Origin: an uncultured Pelagibacteraceae bacterium
Lineage (GTDB): Bacteria; Pseudomonadota; Alphaproteobacteria; Pelagibacterales; Pelagibacteraceae
Length of the DNA: 38,718 nt
Direction: 5' to 3'
Assembly: GCA_902529785.1 (NCBI GenBank)
Contig: CABZXV010000009.1
Span: 1-38,718, forward strand
Below, one piece after another: positions 1 through 8,515 of this stretch. Position numbers and translations under genes: made by a program. Numbering within the stretch: the stretch's first letter is position 1; every line of letters starts with the position of its first letter. Below the pieces are notes generated by a model. The model was not told the DNA's origin and searched no databases. It was given only the letters and a program-made list of their open reading frames with translations.

Positions 1-401
1 TTGAACAAAGGAGCATCTATTTCAATTTGTGATAAAAAATTACGATATAAAATTAAAAACAGAATATATGTTAAAAATTCTCTCAAAACATTTTCTGAAA
101 GTGCTAAATTAGGATTTATGCCTAAGTTGATAACTGGAACACTTTTTGCTAAAATATTACCATCTCTATCCAAAATACTGGACCTAAAATTCTCTTTTTT
201 AACTATTTTTTTTACCTCTGGAATTTTTTTTAAACTCAATAGTATTACTTTGGAAGAAAAAATTAATGCTAAGATAAAAAAGACAAAGAAGATAAATGTA
301 ATCCTTTCAAAAGATAATTTTAAGTAAGACCTATTTTCTTTAAATGAGAAACTTTCACTATATTTTTCAGAACTTTGCGAGAGGTCATTTAATTCACTCA
401 T
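1..401 (-). CDS. ftsI: Penicillin-binding protein / FtsI-like, N-terminal part, runs off the left window edge
   Basis: Open minus frame from ATG at 401 to the edge (MSELNDLSQSSEKYSESFSLKENRSYLKLSFERITFIFFVFLIL...FRSSILDRDGNILAKSVPVINLGINP). Short cytoplasmic N-terminus, one TM segment, then a 'R..I.DR.G..LA' PBP motif; follows the ftsL-like ORF with an 8-bp overlap. Confidence 0.7.
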   Translation of the reverse strand, partial: MSELNDLSQSSEKYSESFSFKENRSYLKLSFERITFIFFVFFILALIFSSKVILLSLKKIPEVKKIVKKENFRSSILDRDGNILAKSVPVINLGINPNLALSENVLREFLTYILFLILYRNFLSQIEIDAPLF

Positions 402-699
402 CAATATTAACCATTTTATTGATTATTAATTTATCATTAATAATACTTATTGTGTTCACGTTCTCTATTTTCTTTTGTTCAAATTTATCGTCAAAATAAA
501 ATCGTTGAAACTGTATCAATTTTTTTGGAGAGGTTAGAATACTATAATCTAGCAATGTAAGTTCGTGGCGATCCTCCAATATACTAATATTTTCTTTTAT
601 TTGAAAAATATCTTTATCAAGTTTTTTAGTAGAATTTTTTGTTAAAGCTGTAGCAAATATTAAAAGAATTATGGGAGTAAAAAAAAGATACTTTTTCAT
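394..699 (-). CDS. ftsL: FtsL-like cell division protein (small, single TM, coiled-coil)
   Basis: 101 aa with an N-terminal TM helix and a predicted coiled-coil, located between rsmH and ftsI as in canonical dcw clusters. Confidence 0.65.
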   Translation of the reverse strand: MKKYLFFTPIILLIFATALTKNSTKKLDKDIFQIKENISILEDRHELTLLDYSILTSPKKLIQFQRFYFDDKFEQKKIENVNTISIINDKLIINKMVNIDE

Positions 700-702
700 T
701 TA

Positions 703-1698
703 TTATCTTAGCTTTTCAACATCGGTTAAATTTTTAAATTTTTCTCTTAATTTACTAAAATCACAAGTATCGTTTGTTTTAATTCCATACCTTAATTTAG
801 CAGATCTTGAGGGTGGATTTTGCTTTATCTCAGCTTCACTTGGAATAATTGGTTTTTTATTTATTAATTTAAAGCATCTATCAGAATTTACTGTGTCTGG
901 TAAATATCTAGAAGAATTTCTTTCCTCTGAATAATGTTTAAAAAAATATTTAACAATTTTGTCTTCTATTGAATGGAAAGAAACTACAGCTATTATTCCA
1001 CCAACAGGAATTAATTGAAATGAATTTATCAAAGCATTAATTAATTCACTAATTTCCTTGTTGACTATAATTCTTAAAGCCTGAAAAACTTTAGTTGAGT
1101 TATGTATTTTTTTTTTTTGGTATTTTTTAATATTATCTATAATTTCAACTAGATCTTCTGTCTTAATTGTCTTTTTTTGTCTTTTTTTTACAATTTCAAT
1201 TGCAATCTTTTTTGAATATTTTTCCTCACCAAATATTTTAAAAACCTTAGTAAGATTATTTGCACCCATATTTGAAATAATATCATTTGCAGAAATATCA
1301 TTCATGCCCATTCTCATATTGAGTTTTCCTTTATCTAAAAATGACAAGCCCTTTTGAGAATTTTTAATTTGTGATGTAGAGTATCCTAAATCAAAAATTA
1401 TACCTCTAAGGTTATTTTTATCTAGTTTTATTCTATTTAACTGAGAAAACTTTGTATTATAAAATTTAAATCTATCTTTATACTTAGCTTTAAACTTTAA
1501 TGCGCTGTAATAGATATCCTTATCTCGATCTAGGGCAACTATATAATTTTTTTTGTTTTCTAAAATTTTTTTTGAATATCCTCCTTGCCCAAAAGTACAA
1601 TCAATAAATGTGCCACCATAAAGAGGGGAAATTATGCTAATTAATTCTTTTAGCAAAACTGGAAAATGTTTTTTTTCCAGATTTATGGTGGCATTCAT
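703..1698 (-). CDS. rsmH: 16S rRNA (cytosine1402-N4)-methyltransferase RsmH (MraW)
   Basis: 331 aa; 'HFPVLLKELISIISP..GGTFIDCTFGQGGYSKKIL', 'GIIFDLGYSTSQ', 'FHSIEDKIVK', 'NPPSRSAKLR'. Confidence 0.96.
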   Translation of the reverse strand: MNATINLEKKHFPVLLKELISIISPLYGGTFIDCTFGQGGYSKKILENKKNYIVALDRDKDIYYSALKFKAKYKDRFKFYNTKFSQLNRIKLDKNNLRGIIFDLGYSTSQIKNSQKGLSFLDKGKLNMRMGMNDISANDIISNMGANNLTKVFKIFGEEKYSKKIAIEIVKKRQKKTIKTEDLVEIIDNIKKYQKKKIHNSTKVFQALRIIVNKEISELINALINSFQLIPVGGIIAVVSFHSIEDKIVKYFFKHYSEERNSSRYLPDTVNSDRCFKLINKKPIIPSEAEIKQNPPSRSAKLRYGIKTNDTCDFSKLREKFKNLTDVEKLR

Positions 1699-1716
1699 TT
1701 ATTTTTTTGAAGACCA

Positions 1717-3177
1717 TTAATTTTTTTGTCTTCTTAAAAATGCTGGGATTTCTAAATCATCATCTTCTTTTGTTTCAACCACTTCTGATGTTAAAGAAGC
1801 TTCATCACCAGTTTCATTAATTGAGCCATCAGAATTGAATAATTCGGGTGTTTCTTCATCAAAGTCAAAGTTTTCTAGTCCGTTTGATGGAGAGCTATTT
1901 CCTTTATTTATTTCATCACCTGCATCAGTAAGTGTAGATAAATCATTTTCAGTAGAATTTGACTCCGTTTCAGCATTTATGGAACTTATTATTTCCTCAT
2001 TATCATTAGTCTCTGATGATGACTGATTATTAGTGTTAGCATTTACCTCTTCCTCAATTTTAAGTGCGTTTGCTCCATTAGTTATTATTGAGTTACTTTG
2101 ATTTGAGAATGAAAAAGCTTGAGATGGACTATTATTTGAAAAGTCTGAGTATCCAGGATTTCTATTTTGTATTCTATGAACCATATTAATAACCGATTTA
2201 GGTTCGGGTTGTTGTCCATCTAAAGATGTAGCTACAATAGAGACTCTCATTTGACCATCAAGGTTTTCATCAGTAATTGCTCCAATTATAAGTTCTGCAT
2301 CTGGATCTACTTCTGCCCTCACTTTATTAACAGCTTCATCAACTTCAAAAAGTTTAAGATCCTTGCCTCCAGTAATATTAACTAAAAGACCTTTGGCTCC
2401 CTTAAGTGTGTAATCATCAATCAATGGATTATTAATTGCCATTTCTGCAGCTTTAACTGCTCTTCCTTCACCTTCGGCTTGTCCAGTTCCCATCATAGCT
2501 TTACCCATTGAACTCATTACAGTTTCAACATCAGCAAAATCTAAGTTAATTAAACCGGGTCTTACCATCAAATCAGTAATACTTTGAACACCATGTAATA
2601 ATACATCGTTTGAAAGTTCAAAAGACTCTTCAAAAGTAGTTTGTTCGCTGGCAATTTTAAACAAATTTTGATTTGGAACTACTATGATGGTATCTACATG
2701 TTTTCTTAATTCTTCTAACCCTTGATTTGCTTTTCTCATTCTTGATGGACCCTCATATAAAAATGGAAGAGTTACCACTCCAATGGTAAGAATATTTAAT
2801 TCTTTTGCAGCACGTGCAATAACGTGAGCTGCACCTGTTCCAGTTCCACCACCCATTCCGGCAGTAATAAAAGCCATATTTGATCCTTGAAGAACATTAA
2901 CAATTTCATTCAAAGATTCATCCGCTGCTGCTTCTCCAATATCTAGTTTTGCTCCAGCACCCAATCCTTTAGTTAAGTTTAAACCCATTTGAATTTTTGT
3001 TTGAGCGTGACTCAATCTTAAGTCTTGCGCATCAGTGTTTACAGCTATGAACTCCACTCCCTGTAAACCTGCTTCTATCATTCCATTAATAGCGTTACCT
3101 CCTGCTCCCCCAATTCCTAGAACTAATATTCTTGGTTTTAACTCTTTTATATCTGGTGCTTTAAAATTAATTGTCAT
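1717..3177 (-). CDS. ftsZ: Cell division protein FtsZ
   Basis: 486 aa; tubulin signature 'GGGTGTGAA', '[33 protein letters not shown]', long acidic linker and C-terminal peptide '[14 protein letters not shown]'. Confidence 0.98.
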   Translation of the reverse strand: MTINFKAPDIKELKPRILVLGIGGAGGNAINGMIEAGLQGVEFIAVNTDAQDLRLSHAQTKIQMGLNLTKGLGAGAKLDIGEAAADESLNEIVNVLQGSNMAFITAGMGGGTGTGAAHVIARAAKELNILTIGVVTLPFLYEGPSRMRKANQGLEELRKHVDTIIVVPNQNLFKIASEQTTFEESFELSNDVLLHGVQSITDLMVRPGLINLDFADVETVMSSMGKAMMGTGQAEGEGRAVKAAEMAINNPLIDDYTLKGAKGLLVNITGGKDLKLFEVDEAVNKVRAEVDPDAELIIGAITDENLDGQMRVSIVATSLDGQQPEPKSVINMVHRIQNRNPGYSDFSNNSPSQAFSFSNQSNSIITNGANALKIEEEVNANTNNQSSSETNDNEEIISSINAETESNSTENDLSTLTDAGDEINKGNSSPSNGLENFDFDEETPELFNSDGSINETGDEASLTSEVVETKEDDDLEIPAFLRRQKN

Positions 3178-3188
3178 TTATCCCCCGT

Positions 3189-3644
3189 TTAGTTATTAAG
3201 TTTTTGCTCCCATTTAAGGTTAGCCCTATTAATATTAGATTTTTTTCTAGCAGTGACCCTAAATTTTTCAAAACTTGTTGGTTCCCAGATTTGGAAAGTT
3301 TTTCCCTGACCAACAAACAACATGCTATTTTTTATTTTTGCATGTTTTAATAATTTTTCTGTGATGAGAATTCTACCCTCACCATCAAATTGTAAATTTA
3401 TACTTTCTGATAGTATTGCGGTTGCAAAATAATCTTTCTTATCTTCAAATGGATTTAATGAATCTATTGCATTTGAAATTGCTTCAATTCTATCTTGAGG
3501 CCAAGCCTCAATAGATTGATTATTAAACGATGGAAAACATATGATTCCATTATATCCCATGTTGGAAAGGTAACTTCTGAAGCTAGCAGGCACTGACACC
3601 CTTCCTTTTTTGTCCAATTTGTTTTCGTAAGTTGATAAAAACAT
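3189..3644 (-). CDS. mraZ: Transcriptional regulator MraZ
   Basis: 151 aa; 'LSTYENKLDKKGRVSVPASFR' and a second repeat 'LQFDGEGRILITEKLLKHAKI'. Confidence 0.95.
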   Translation of the reverse strand: MFLSTYENKLDKKGRVSVPASFRSYLSNMGYNGIICFPSFNNQSIEAWPQDRIEAISNAIDSLNPFEDKKDYFATAILSESINLQFDGEGRILITEKLLKHAKIKNSMLFVGQGKTFQIWEPTSFEKFRVTARKKSNINRANLKWEQKLNN

Positions 3645-3663
3645 AATCCATAAATTCCATATT

Positions 3664-3706
3664 TGGGATTTTATGGGATATTATGGGTTTTAAATATAAT
3701 CGTCAA
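3664..3706 (-). promoter_or_regulatory. Putative mraZ promoter (-35 TTGACG, 17-bp spacer, -10 TAATAT) overlapped by three 10-bp-phased MraZ-box-like repeats
   Basis: Minus strand: TTGACG (3706-3701), 17 nt, TAATAT (3683-3678). Plus strand: TGGGA at 3664-3668, TGGGA at 3674-3678, TGGGT at 3684-3688. Confidence 0.7.
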
Positions 3707-3814
3707 TACCTAATATAGTGAACAAATATTCTTGATTTGTTCTAATTTTATAACAATAGAAAATAGAAAATGATAAAATCTAGAATGATATAACAATTGT
3801 AGAATTATAATTTT

Positions 3815-4170
3815 GCCAGATAAAATATAAGCCGGGTTCTGTCTTTTAAACTTATCATTTATCTAGGCCTTAAATCACTTTAAGGCTCAAGCAACTAACC
3901 CAGATGACTAGCCAAAGACTGCTTTTCGTTATTTCTAACTATGTCATCTCTACTCAGTCTTGCTCTCAGTGGGGTTTTCCATGCGCTAGTTGTTACCAAC
4001 TTAGCCGGTGTGCTCTTACCACACCTTTTCACCCTTGCCTTGATAAGGCGGTTTATTTTCTGTGGCACTATCCCTAGGGTCGCCCCCGCCAGCCATTAAC
4101 TGGCACTGTGTCTTTGTAGAGCCCGGACTTTCCTCTTCAATAAATTGAAGCGATAAGTCTTTTATCTGGC
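3815..4170 (-). ncRNA. rnpB: RNase P RNA, bacterial type A-like
   Basis: Contains 'GAGGAAAGTCCGGGCTC', 'GGGTGAAAAGGTGTGGTAAGAGCACACCGG', 'AACCCGGCTTAT'; the ends form an 11-bp perfect P1 pairing (GCCAGATAAAA / TTTTATCTGGC). Confidence 0.96.
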
Positions 4171-4176
4171 ACAGGT

Positions 4177-4204
4177 ACAATATTTAAATTTAATTAAAAC
4201 TCAA
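4177..4204 (-). promoter_or_regulatory. Putative rnpB promoter
   Basis: Minus strand TTGAGT (4204-4199), 16-bp spacer, TATTGT (4182-4177), just upstream of the inferred RNase P RNA 5' end at about 4170. Confidence 0.45.
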
Positions 4205-4210
4205 TGTTAA

Positions 4211-4957
4211 TTATTTTATATTTTTAAGGGATTTTGATATGATATAGCATTCTTGATCTAATTTTCCGTCAACTAACTCAGGTCTGAATCTCATCTGAAA
4301 TATTTTTATAATTTTTTTTAATTCTCTAGAATTATTATATTTCGTATAATAGCCAAATTTTCTTAAATTTTTAATGAATTTATTTAAATTTAACTCTGAT
4401 TTTTTTTTCCTGAATGACCTCAATAATTTATAGTTTATACCATGCCAAAATCCAATTTTTTTTTTACTCAAAAAGTGCCATGGAAATTTTTCACCTGGAT
4501 CCATTTTTCTTAAAGGAGCAATATCAGAATGACCAAGAATATTTTTTTTATTTATGGCGTATTTATTAATTAATAATTTTGAAATTTTAACCAAGCATTT
4601 TATTTGTTTGCAATTAAATTTTTTGTACCCATGTATATGTCCAGGATTTGAAATTTCAATTCCAATTGATCGATGATTTATAGACGTTTGGTTGCCCCAA
4701 TAAGATTTTCCCGCATGCCACGCTACATACAAGTCGGGGACCATTTGAATAAGTTTGCCTGATGAAGTTATATAGTAATGACAACTTACATTAGAATTAA
4801 AATCTGTTAGCTTTTTAATTGCTAATTTATCAGTTTTCATTCCAGTATAATGATAAATTAGATATTTAATTTTTTTTTTATCTCTTTTTTTTAGACTAAA
4901 ATTAGGAGAATAATTAATAGTCATTTTTTCAACATTTTTCTGCATTATTTCAAACAT
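4211..4957 (-). CDS. N-acetylmuramoyl-L-alanine amidase (Amidase_2 / AmpD-like)
   Basis: 'YLIYHYTGM', 'VSCHYYITSSGKLIQMVPD..AWHAGKSYW', 'SIGIEISNPG', 'ILGHSDIAPLRKMDPGEKFPW'. Confidence 0.9.
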   Translation of the reverse strand: MFEIMQKNVEKMTINYSPNFSLKKRDKKKIKYLIYHYTGMKTDKLAIKKLTDFNSNVSCHYYITSSGKLIQMVPDLYVAWHAGKSYWGNQTSINHRSIGIEISNPGHIHGYKKFNCKQIKCLVKISKLLINKYAINKKNILGHSDIAPLRKMDPGEKFPWHFLSKKKIGFWHGINYKLLRSFRKKKSELNLNKFIKNLRKFGYYTKYNNSRELKKIIKIFQMRFRPELVDGKLDQECYIISKSLKNIK

Positions 4958-5000
4958 TTAAATCTTTAAATAAGTAAAGGATATAATATAAACAGCATTA

Positions 5001-5804
5001 ATGAAAAAGTTTTTAAAAGTTTTAGTAATTACAATATTTACCCAATTTATAACTTTTAGTGTATTAGCTGGGTCTGATGGTGCTTTAGAAATTAGTAAAA
5101 AGAATGAGAATCGGGATATTGAGGTTAAAGATTGTTTTGAGACTGTAAATAGAGGTATCTTTGCATTCAATCAAGGTTTAGATAAAATTTTTTTTAAGCC
5201 TGTTGCAAAAGGGTACAGATATTTGCCAAAGCCAATTAGATCTGGGACAAGTAATGCTCTGAGCAACCTATCAAATATAGTTACGATTCCAAATAATATT
5301 TTACAGGGACAAATGAAAGATGCTGCTGTGAATGTTTTAAGATTTTCAATTAATTCAACACTTGGCATAGCTGGAATTTTTGATGTTGCATCTTATTATG
5401 GATTAAACAAGCTGGACAAAGAGGATTATGGACAAACCTTGGGCACTTGGGGTGTTAAAGAAGGATGTTATTTTGTGCTCCCTGTTTTAGGTCCAACAAC
5501 CATCAGAGACTCGTTAGGTTCAATAGTAAATTTTTCAGGTGGTGATGCATGGTATAATGTAACAATTGCAAATAATACAAGACACTTCGAAAATTCTGAT
5601 TATTACTATTCTAGATTAACAGCTGGTATTGATTTTAGGGCTAAAAATTTAGAGGCGTTTGACAGCCTAGAAGAAAATTCTCTAGATCTATATGCATCTG
5701 TGAGAAGTTTATATTTGCAAGACAGAAAAAGAAAAATCGAAAATTTGGATGAAACTACTGAGACACTTAATGATGATGATTGGGAGGAAATTGAGTCTCA
5801 ATAA
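5001..5804 (+). CDS. mlaA: MlaA (VacJ) family outer-membrane lipid asymmetry protein
   Basis: 'ETVNRGIFAFNQGLDKIFFKPVAKGYRYLPKPIRSGTSNALSNL..IPNNILQG' and 'DYGQTLGTWGVKEGCYFVLPVLGPTTIRDSLG'; N-terminal signal peptide. Confidence 0.92.
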   Translation: MKKFLKVLVITIFTQFITFSVLAGSDGALEISKKNENRDIEVKDCFETVNRGIFAFNQGLDKIFFKPVAKGYRYLPKPIRSGTSNALSNLSNIVTIPNNILQGQMKDAAVNVLRFSINSTLGIAGIFDVASYYGLNKLDKEDYGQTLGTWGVKEGCYFVLPVLGPTTIRDSLGSIVNFSGGDAWYNVTIANNTRHFENSDYYYSRLTAGIDFRAKNLEAFDSLEENSLDLYASVRSLYLQDRKRKIENLDETTETLNDDDWEEIESQ

Positions 5805-5810
5805 TTTTTC

Positions 5811-6401
5811 ATGAAAATATTAAAATATTTTGTTACTTTTATAATTATATCACAGTTTTTTAATTCTTTAGAAGCAAAAGAACCTAGTTTATTGATTAAA
5901 GAAATTGTTAATGAGGCTTCGATAATATTATCAAGTTCAGATCCTGTTGAGTCTAAAATAATTAAATTGAACAATATTGCTGAAACCAACGTTGATATAA
6001 TTGGAATTGGAATGTATACTTTAGGGAAGTACCGTAAAAGTATTTCTGAGGATCAAAAAATAAAATATAACAAATTATTTAAAAGTTATTTCTTAAAAAG
6101 TTTTTCAAGTAGATTAGTTGATTATTCTGATCCAAAAATTAGTGTTATTTCTGAAAAAAAACTTAACGATAAATATACTATTGTAAACTCAGTCTTAGAA
6201 GAAACATCAAAAAACCCAGAAATAAAAATTGATTGGAGGATTTATACAAAAAATCCAGAAAGACCTTTGATAAGAGATCTAATCGTTGAAGGACTGAGTT
6301 TGGCAAGAACTCAAAAAGAGGAATTTAAGTCGATCATTCAAAATAATAATGGGGACATAGATGCTTTATTTAAATCTTTAGAAGAATTTATAATCAAATA
6401 A
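5811..6401 (+). CDS. mlaC: MlaC/Ttg2D-like phospholipid-binding ABC-transport auxiliary protein
   Basis: 196 aa with signal peptide, directly after mlaA; 'IGMYTLGKYRKSISEDQKIKYNKLFKSYFLKSFSSRLVDYSD', '..IDWRIYTKNPERPLIRDLIVEGLSLARTQKEEFKSII'. Confidence 0.85.
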   Translation: MKILKYFVTFIIISQFFNSLEAKEPSLLIKEIVNEASIILSSSDPVESKIIKLNNIAETNVDIIGIGMYTLGKYRKSISEDQKIKYNKLFKSYFLKSFSSRLVDYSDPKISVISEKKLNDKYTIVNSVLEETSKNPEIKIDWRIYTKNPERPLIRDLIVEGLSLARTQKEEFKSIIQNNNGDIDALFKSLEEFIIK

Positions 6402-6405
6402 ACGG

Positions 6406-6479
6406 TGGGCCCGCCAGGACTCGAACCTGGGACCAATACATTATGAGTGTACTGCTCTAACCAACTGAGCTACAGGCCC
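6406..6479 (-). tRNA. tRNA with CAT anticodon (elongator Met or lysidine-type Ile2)
   Basis: Minus strand GGGCCTGTAGCTCAGTTGGTTAGAGCAGTACACTCATAATGTATTGGTCCCAGGTTCGAGTCCTGGCGGGCCCA folds as a cloverleaf; anticodon loop CTCATAA; canonical D and T arms; next bases are CCG. Confidence 0.93.
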
Positions 6480-6537
6480 AAAATTCATCTTAATTATATC
6501 ATTTTATAACAGTAATCAATTGTAGATAATCATATAA

Positions 6538-6612
6538 TGGTGGGCCGTGTTGGTTACGCTCCAACTACCCCTGCAATGTCAATGCAGTACTCTACTATTG
6601 AGCTAACGGCCC
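6538..6612 (-). tRNA. tRNA-Val(GAC), atypical D and T loops, 3' CCA encoded
   Basis: Minus strand GGGCCGTTAGCTCAATAGTAGAGTACTGCATTGACATTGCAGGGGTAGTTGGAGCGTAACCAACACGGCCCACCA; 7-bp acceptor, 5-bp anticodon stem with loop TTGACAT, 5-bp T stem GTTGG/CCAAC. Confidence 0.88.
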
Positions 6613-6614
6613 TT

Positions 6615-8450
6615 TTAGCTTTCTAAGAAACTTTTTAATTGTTTTGATCTGCTAGGATGTTTTAGCTTCCTTAGTGCCTTTGCCTCAATTTGACGAATTC
6701 TTTCTCTAGTTACAGAGAACTGAAGTCCAACTTCCTCTAAAGTATGGTCAGTGTTCATACCAACTCCAAATCTCATTCTTAGAACTCTTTCTTCTCTTGG
6801 AGTTAAAGTAGATAAAATTTTTGTTGTAGCTTCACTTAAGTTAGATTTAATTGCTTGCTCCAAAGGGGCTAAAGCTTTGGTATCTTCGATAAAATCTCCA
6901 AGACTGCTGTCTTCTTCATCTCCAACAGGTTTCTCAAGGGAAACTGGTTCTTTGGATATTTTTAATACCTTTCTAACTTTTTCAAGTGGCATTCTTAATT
7001 TTTTTGCAAGTTCCTCAGGAGTAGCTTCTCTTCCGAATTCACTTAAAATTAATCTTTGAGTTCTTACAATTTTATTTATTGTTTCTATCATATGAACTGG
7101 AATTCTGATTGTTCTTGCTTGGTCAGCAATCGATCTAGTGATAGCCTGTCTTATCCACCAAGTTGCGTATGTGGAAAATTTGTATCCTCTTCTATACTCA
7201 AATTTATCAACAGCTTTCATTAGTCCAATATTACCCTCTTGAATTAAATCTAAAAACTGAAGTCCCCTATTAGTATATTTTTTTGCTATAGATATTACCA
7301 ATCTTAGATTTGCCTCTACCATTTCTTTTTTAGCAATTCTAGACTCCTTTTCTCCTTTTTGAATTCTACTTACCATCAATTTATAGTCTGTAACCGATAT
7401 CCCAAGCCTATTACTTGTTTCAATCAGTCTGTCTCTGATATCTTTAAATTGTACTTTATACTTTTGAAAAAATTTTCTCCAAACTTCATTGGTATCTAAA
7501 AAGTTTTTTAAATTAGGATTAATTTCATTTCCTATGTAAAATTTTATAAATTCTTCTCTTGGAATTTTTTCATTAAGAGCTAACCTTAAAAGATTACCTT
7601 CCAGAGAAATAATTTTGCGATTTTCAGTATAATGTTTTTGAACTAATTCTTCTAAAACTGAAGGTGAGAGTTGCAAAGTTTTTATATTTTCTAAAATATC
7701 TTCAACAATCTTTTTGTAATTTTTTTCTTTTGATGAAGAGAAAGTTTTTGAGTTTAATAGACAATCTAATTTTTCTTTTTGATATTTTATCAATTTATTA
7801 TATTCTTTTGTGAGATTATAAACAGTTTGTAATACTTTTGGTTTTATTTCAGTTTCCATAGCAGCTAGCGTTGGATTGAATTCGTCATCAGAGTTACTAT
7901 TTGCATCTTCGCTATTTTGACTATCTTCTCCGTCCTCAGATTTTTTTTGCTTTGCACTTTGACCAGTATCCTCATCTTCCATATAGTTTGTATCTATATC
8001 AATAATTTCTCTTACAAGAATTTCATCATTTTGTAATTTTGTATTCCACTCAAAAAATTGCTGAGCTGTGATTGGGCTTTGTGAAAGAGCATTCAACATT
8101 ACATCTTTTCCAGCCTCAATTCTTTTAGCTATAGCTATTTCACCTTCTCTGGATAAAAGCTCAACTCCACCCATTTCTCTGAGATACATTCTGATAGGAT
8201 CGTCACTTTTCTCAATGGATTTTCCCTCTTCTTTTGATCCATTATCTTTTTTTCTAAGAACTTTGAAATCCGCTTTCTTTTCTACAAGTATTATTTTTTC
8301 ATCAAGTATATGTATGAATGCCTGTTCAAGATTTTCATTTGACAAATTTCTTTTTCCTAAAGATTTATTTAATTCCTCGTAAGTTATAAAACCTCTATGG
8401 ACACCTCTGCCCATAAGTCTTGCAAATGATTTTGTAATTATACGTTCCAC
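6615..8450 (-). CDS. rpoD: RNA polymerase sigma-70 factor RpoD
   Basis: '[29 protein letters not shown]', '[78 protein letters not shown]', '[30 protein letters not shown]'. Confidence 0.98.
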   Translation of the reverse strand: MERIITKSFARLMGRGVHRGFITYEELNKSLGKRNLSNENLEQAFIHILDEKIILVEKKADFKVLRKKDNGSKEEGKSIEKSDDPIRMYLREMGGVELLSREGEIAIAKRIEAGKDVMLNALSQSPITAQQFFEWNTKLQNDEILVREIIDIDTNYMEDEDTGQSAKQKKSEDGEDSQNSEDANSNSDDEFNPTLAAMETEIKPKVLQTVYNLTKEYNKLIKYQKEKLDCLLNSKTFSSSKEKNYKKIVEDILENIKTLQLSPSVLEELVQKHYTENRKIISLEGNLLRLALNEKIPREEFIKFYIGNEINPNLKNFLDTNEVWRKFFQKYKVQFKDIRDRLIETSNRLGISVTDYKLMVSRIQKGEKESRIAKKEMVEANLRLVISIAKKYTNRGLQFLDLIQEGNIGLMKAVDKFEYRRGYKFSTYATWWIRQAITRSIADQARTIRIPVHMIETINKIVRTQRLILSEFGREATPEELAKKLRMPLEKVRKVLKISKEPVSLEKPVGDEEDSSLGDFIEDTKALAPLEQAIKSNLSEATTKILSTLTPREERVLRMRFGVGMNTDHTLEEVGLQFSVTRERIRQIEAKALRKLKHPSRSKQLKSFLES

Positions 8451-8515
8451 AATAAAAAAGTTCAGAATGTATATAATGCTAAAATAGAAAAAATCTATTG
8501 GATTCTGATTATAAT

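Noticed and set aside
1-327. 108-aa plus-strand ORF at the left edge
   Set aside because: Antisense to an open minus frame with a good FtsI-like N-terminus; no plausible domain.
671-934. 87-aa plus-strand ORF
   Set aside because: Antisense to rsmH 3' end, a chance ORF in AT-rich sequence.
3707-3814. Possible extra small gene or riboswitch between mraZ promoter and rnpB
   Set aside because: Very AT-rich with only short repeated words (TATAACAAT twice); no convincing structure or ORF.
4958-5368. Two minus-strand ORFs (70 and 65 aa) opposite mlaA
   Set aside because: Antisense to the MlaA coding region.
6751-7059. 102-aa plus-strand ORF antisense to rpoD, and the similar one at 8068-8382
   Set aside because: Shadow ORFs opposite highly conserved RpoD regions; no RBS or domain support.
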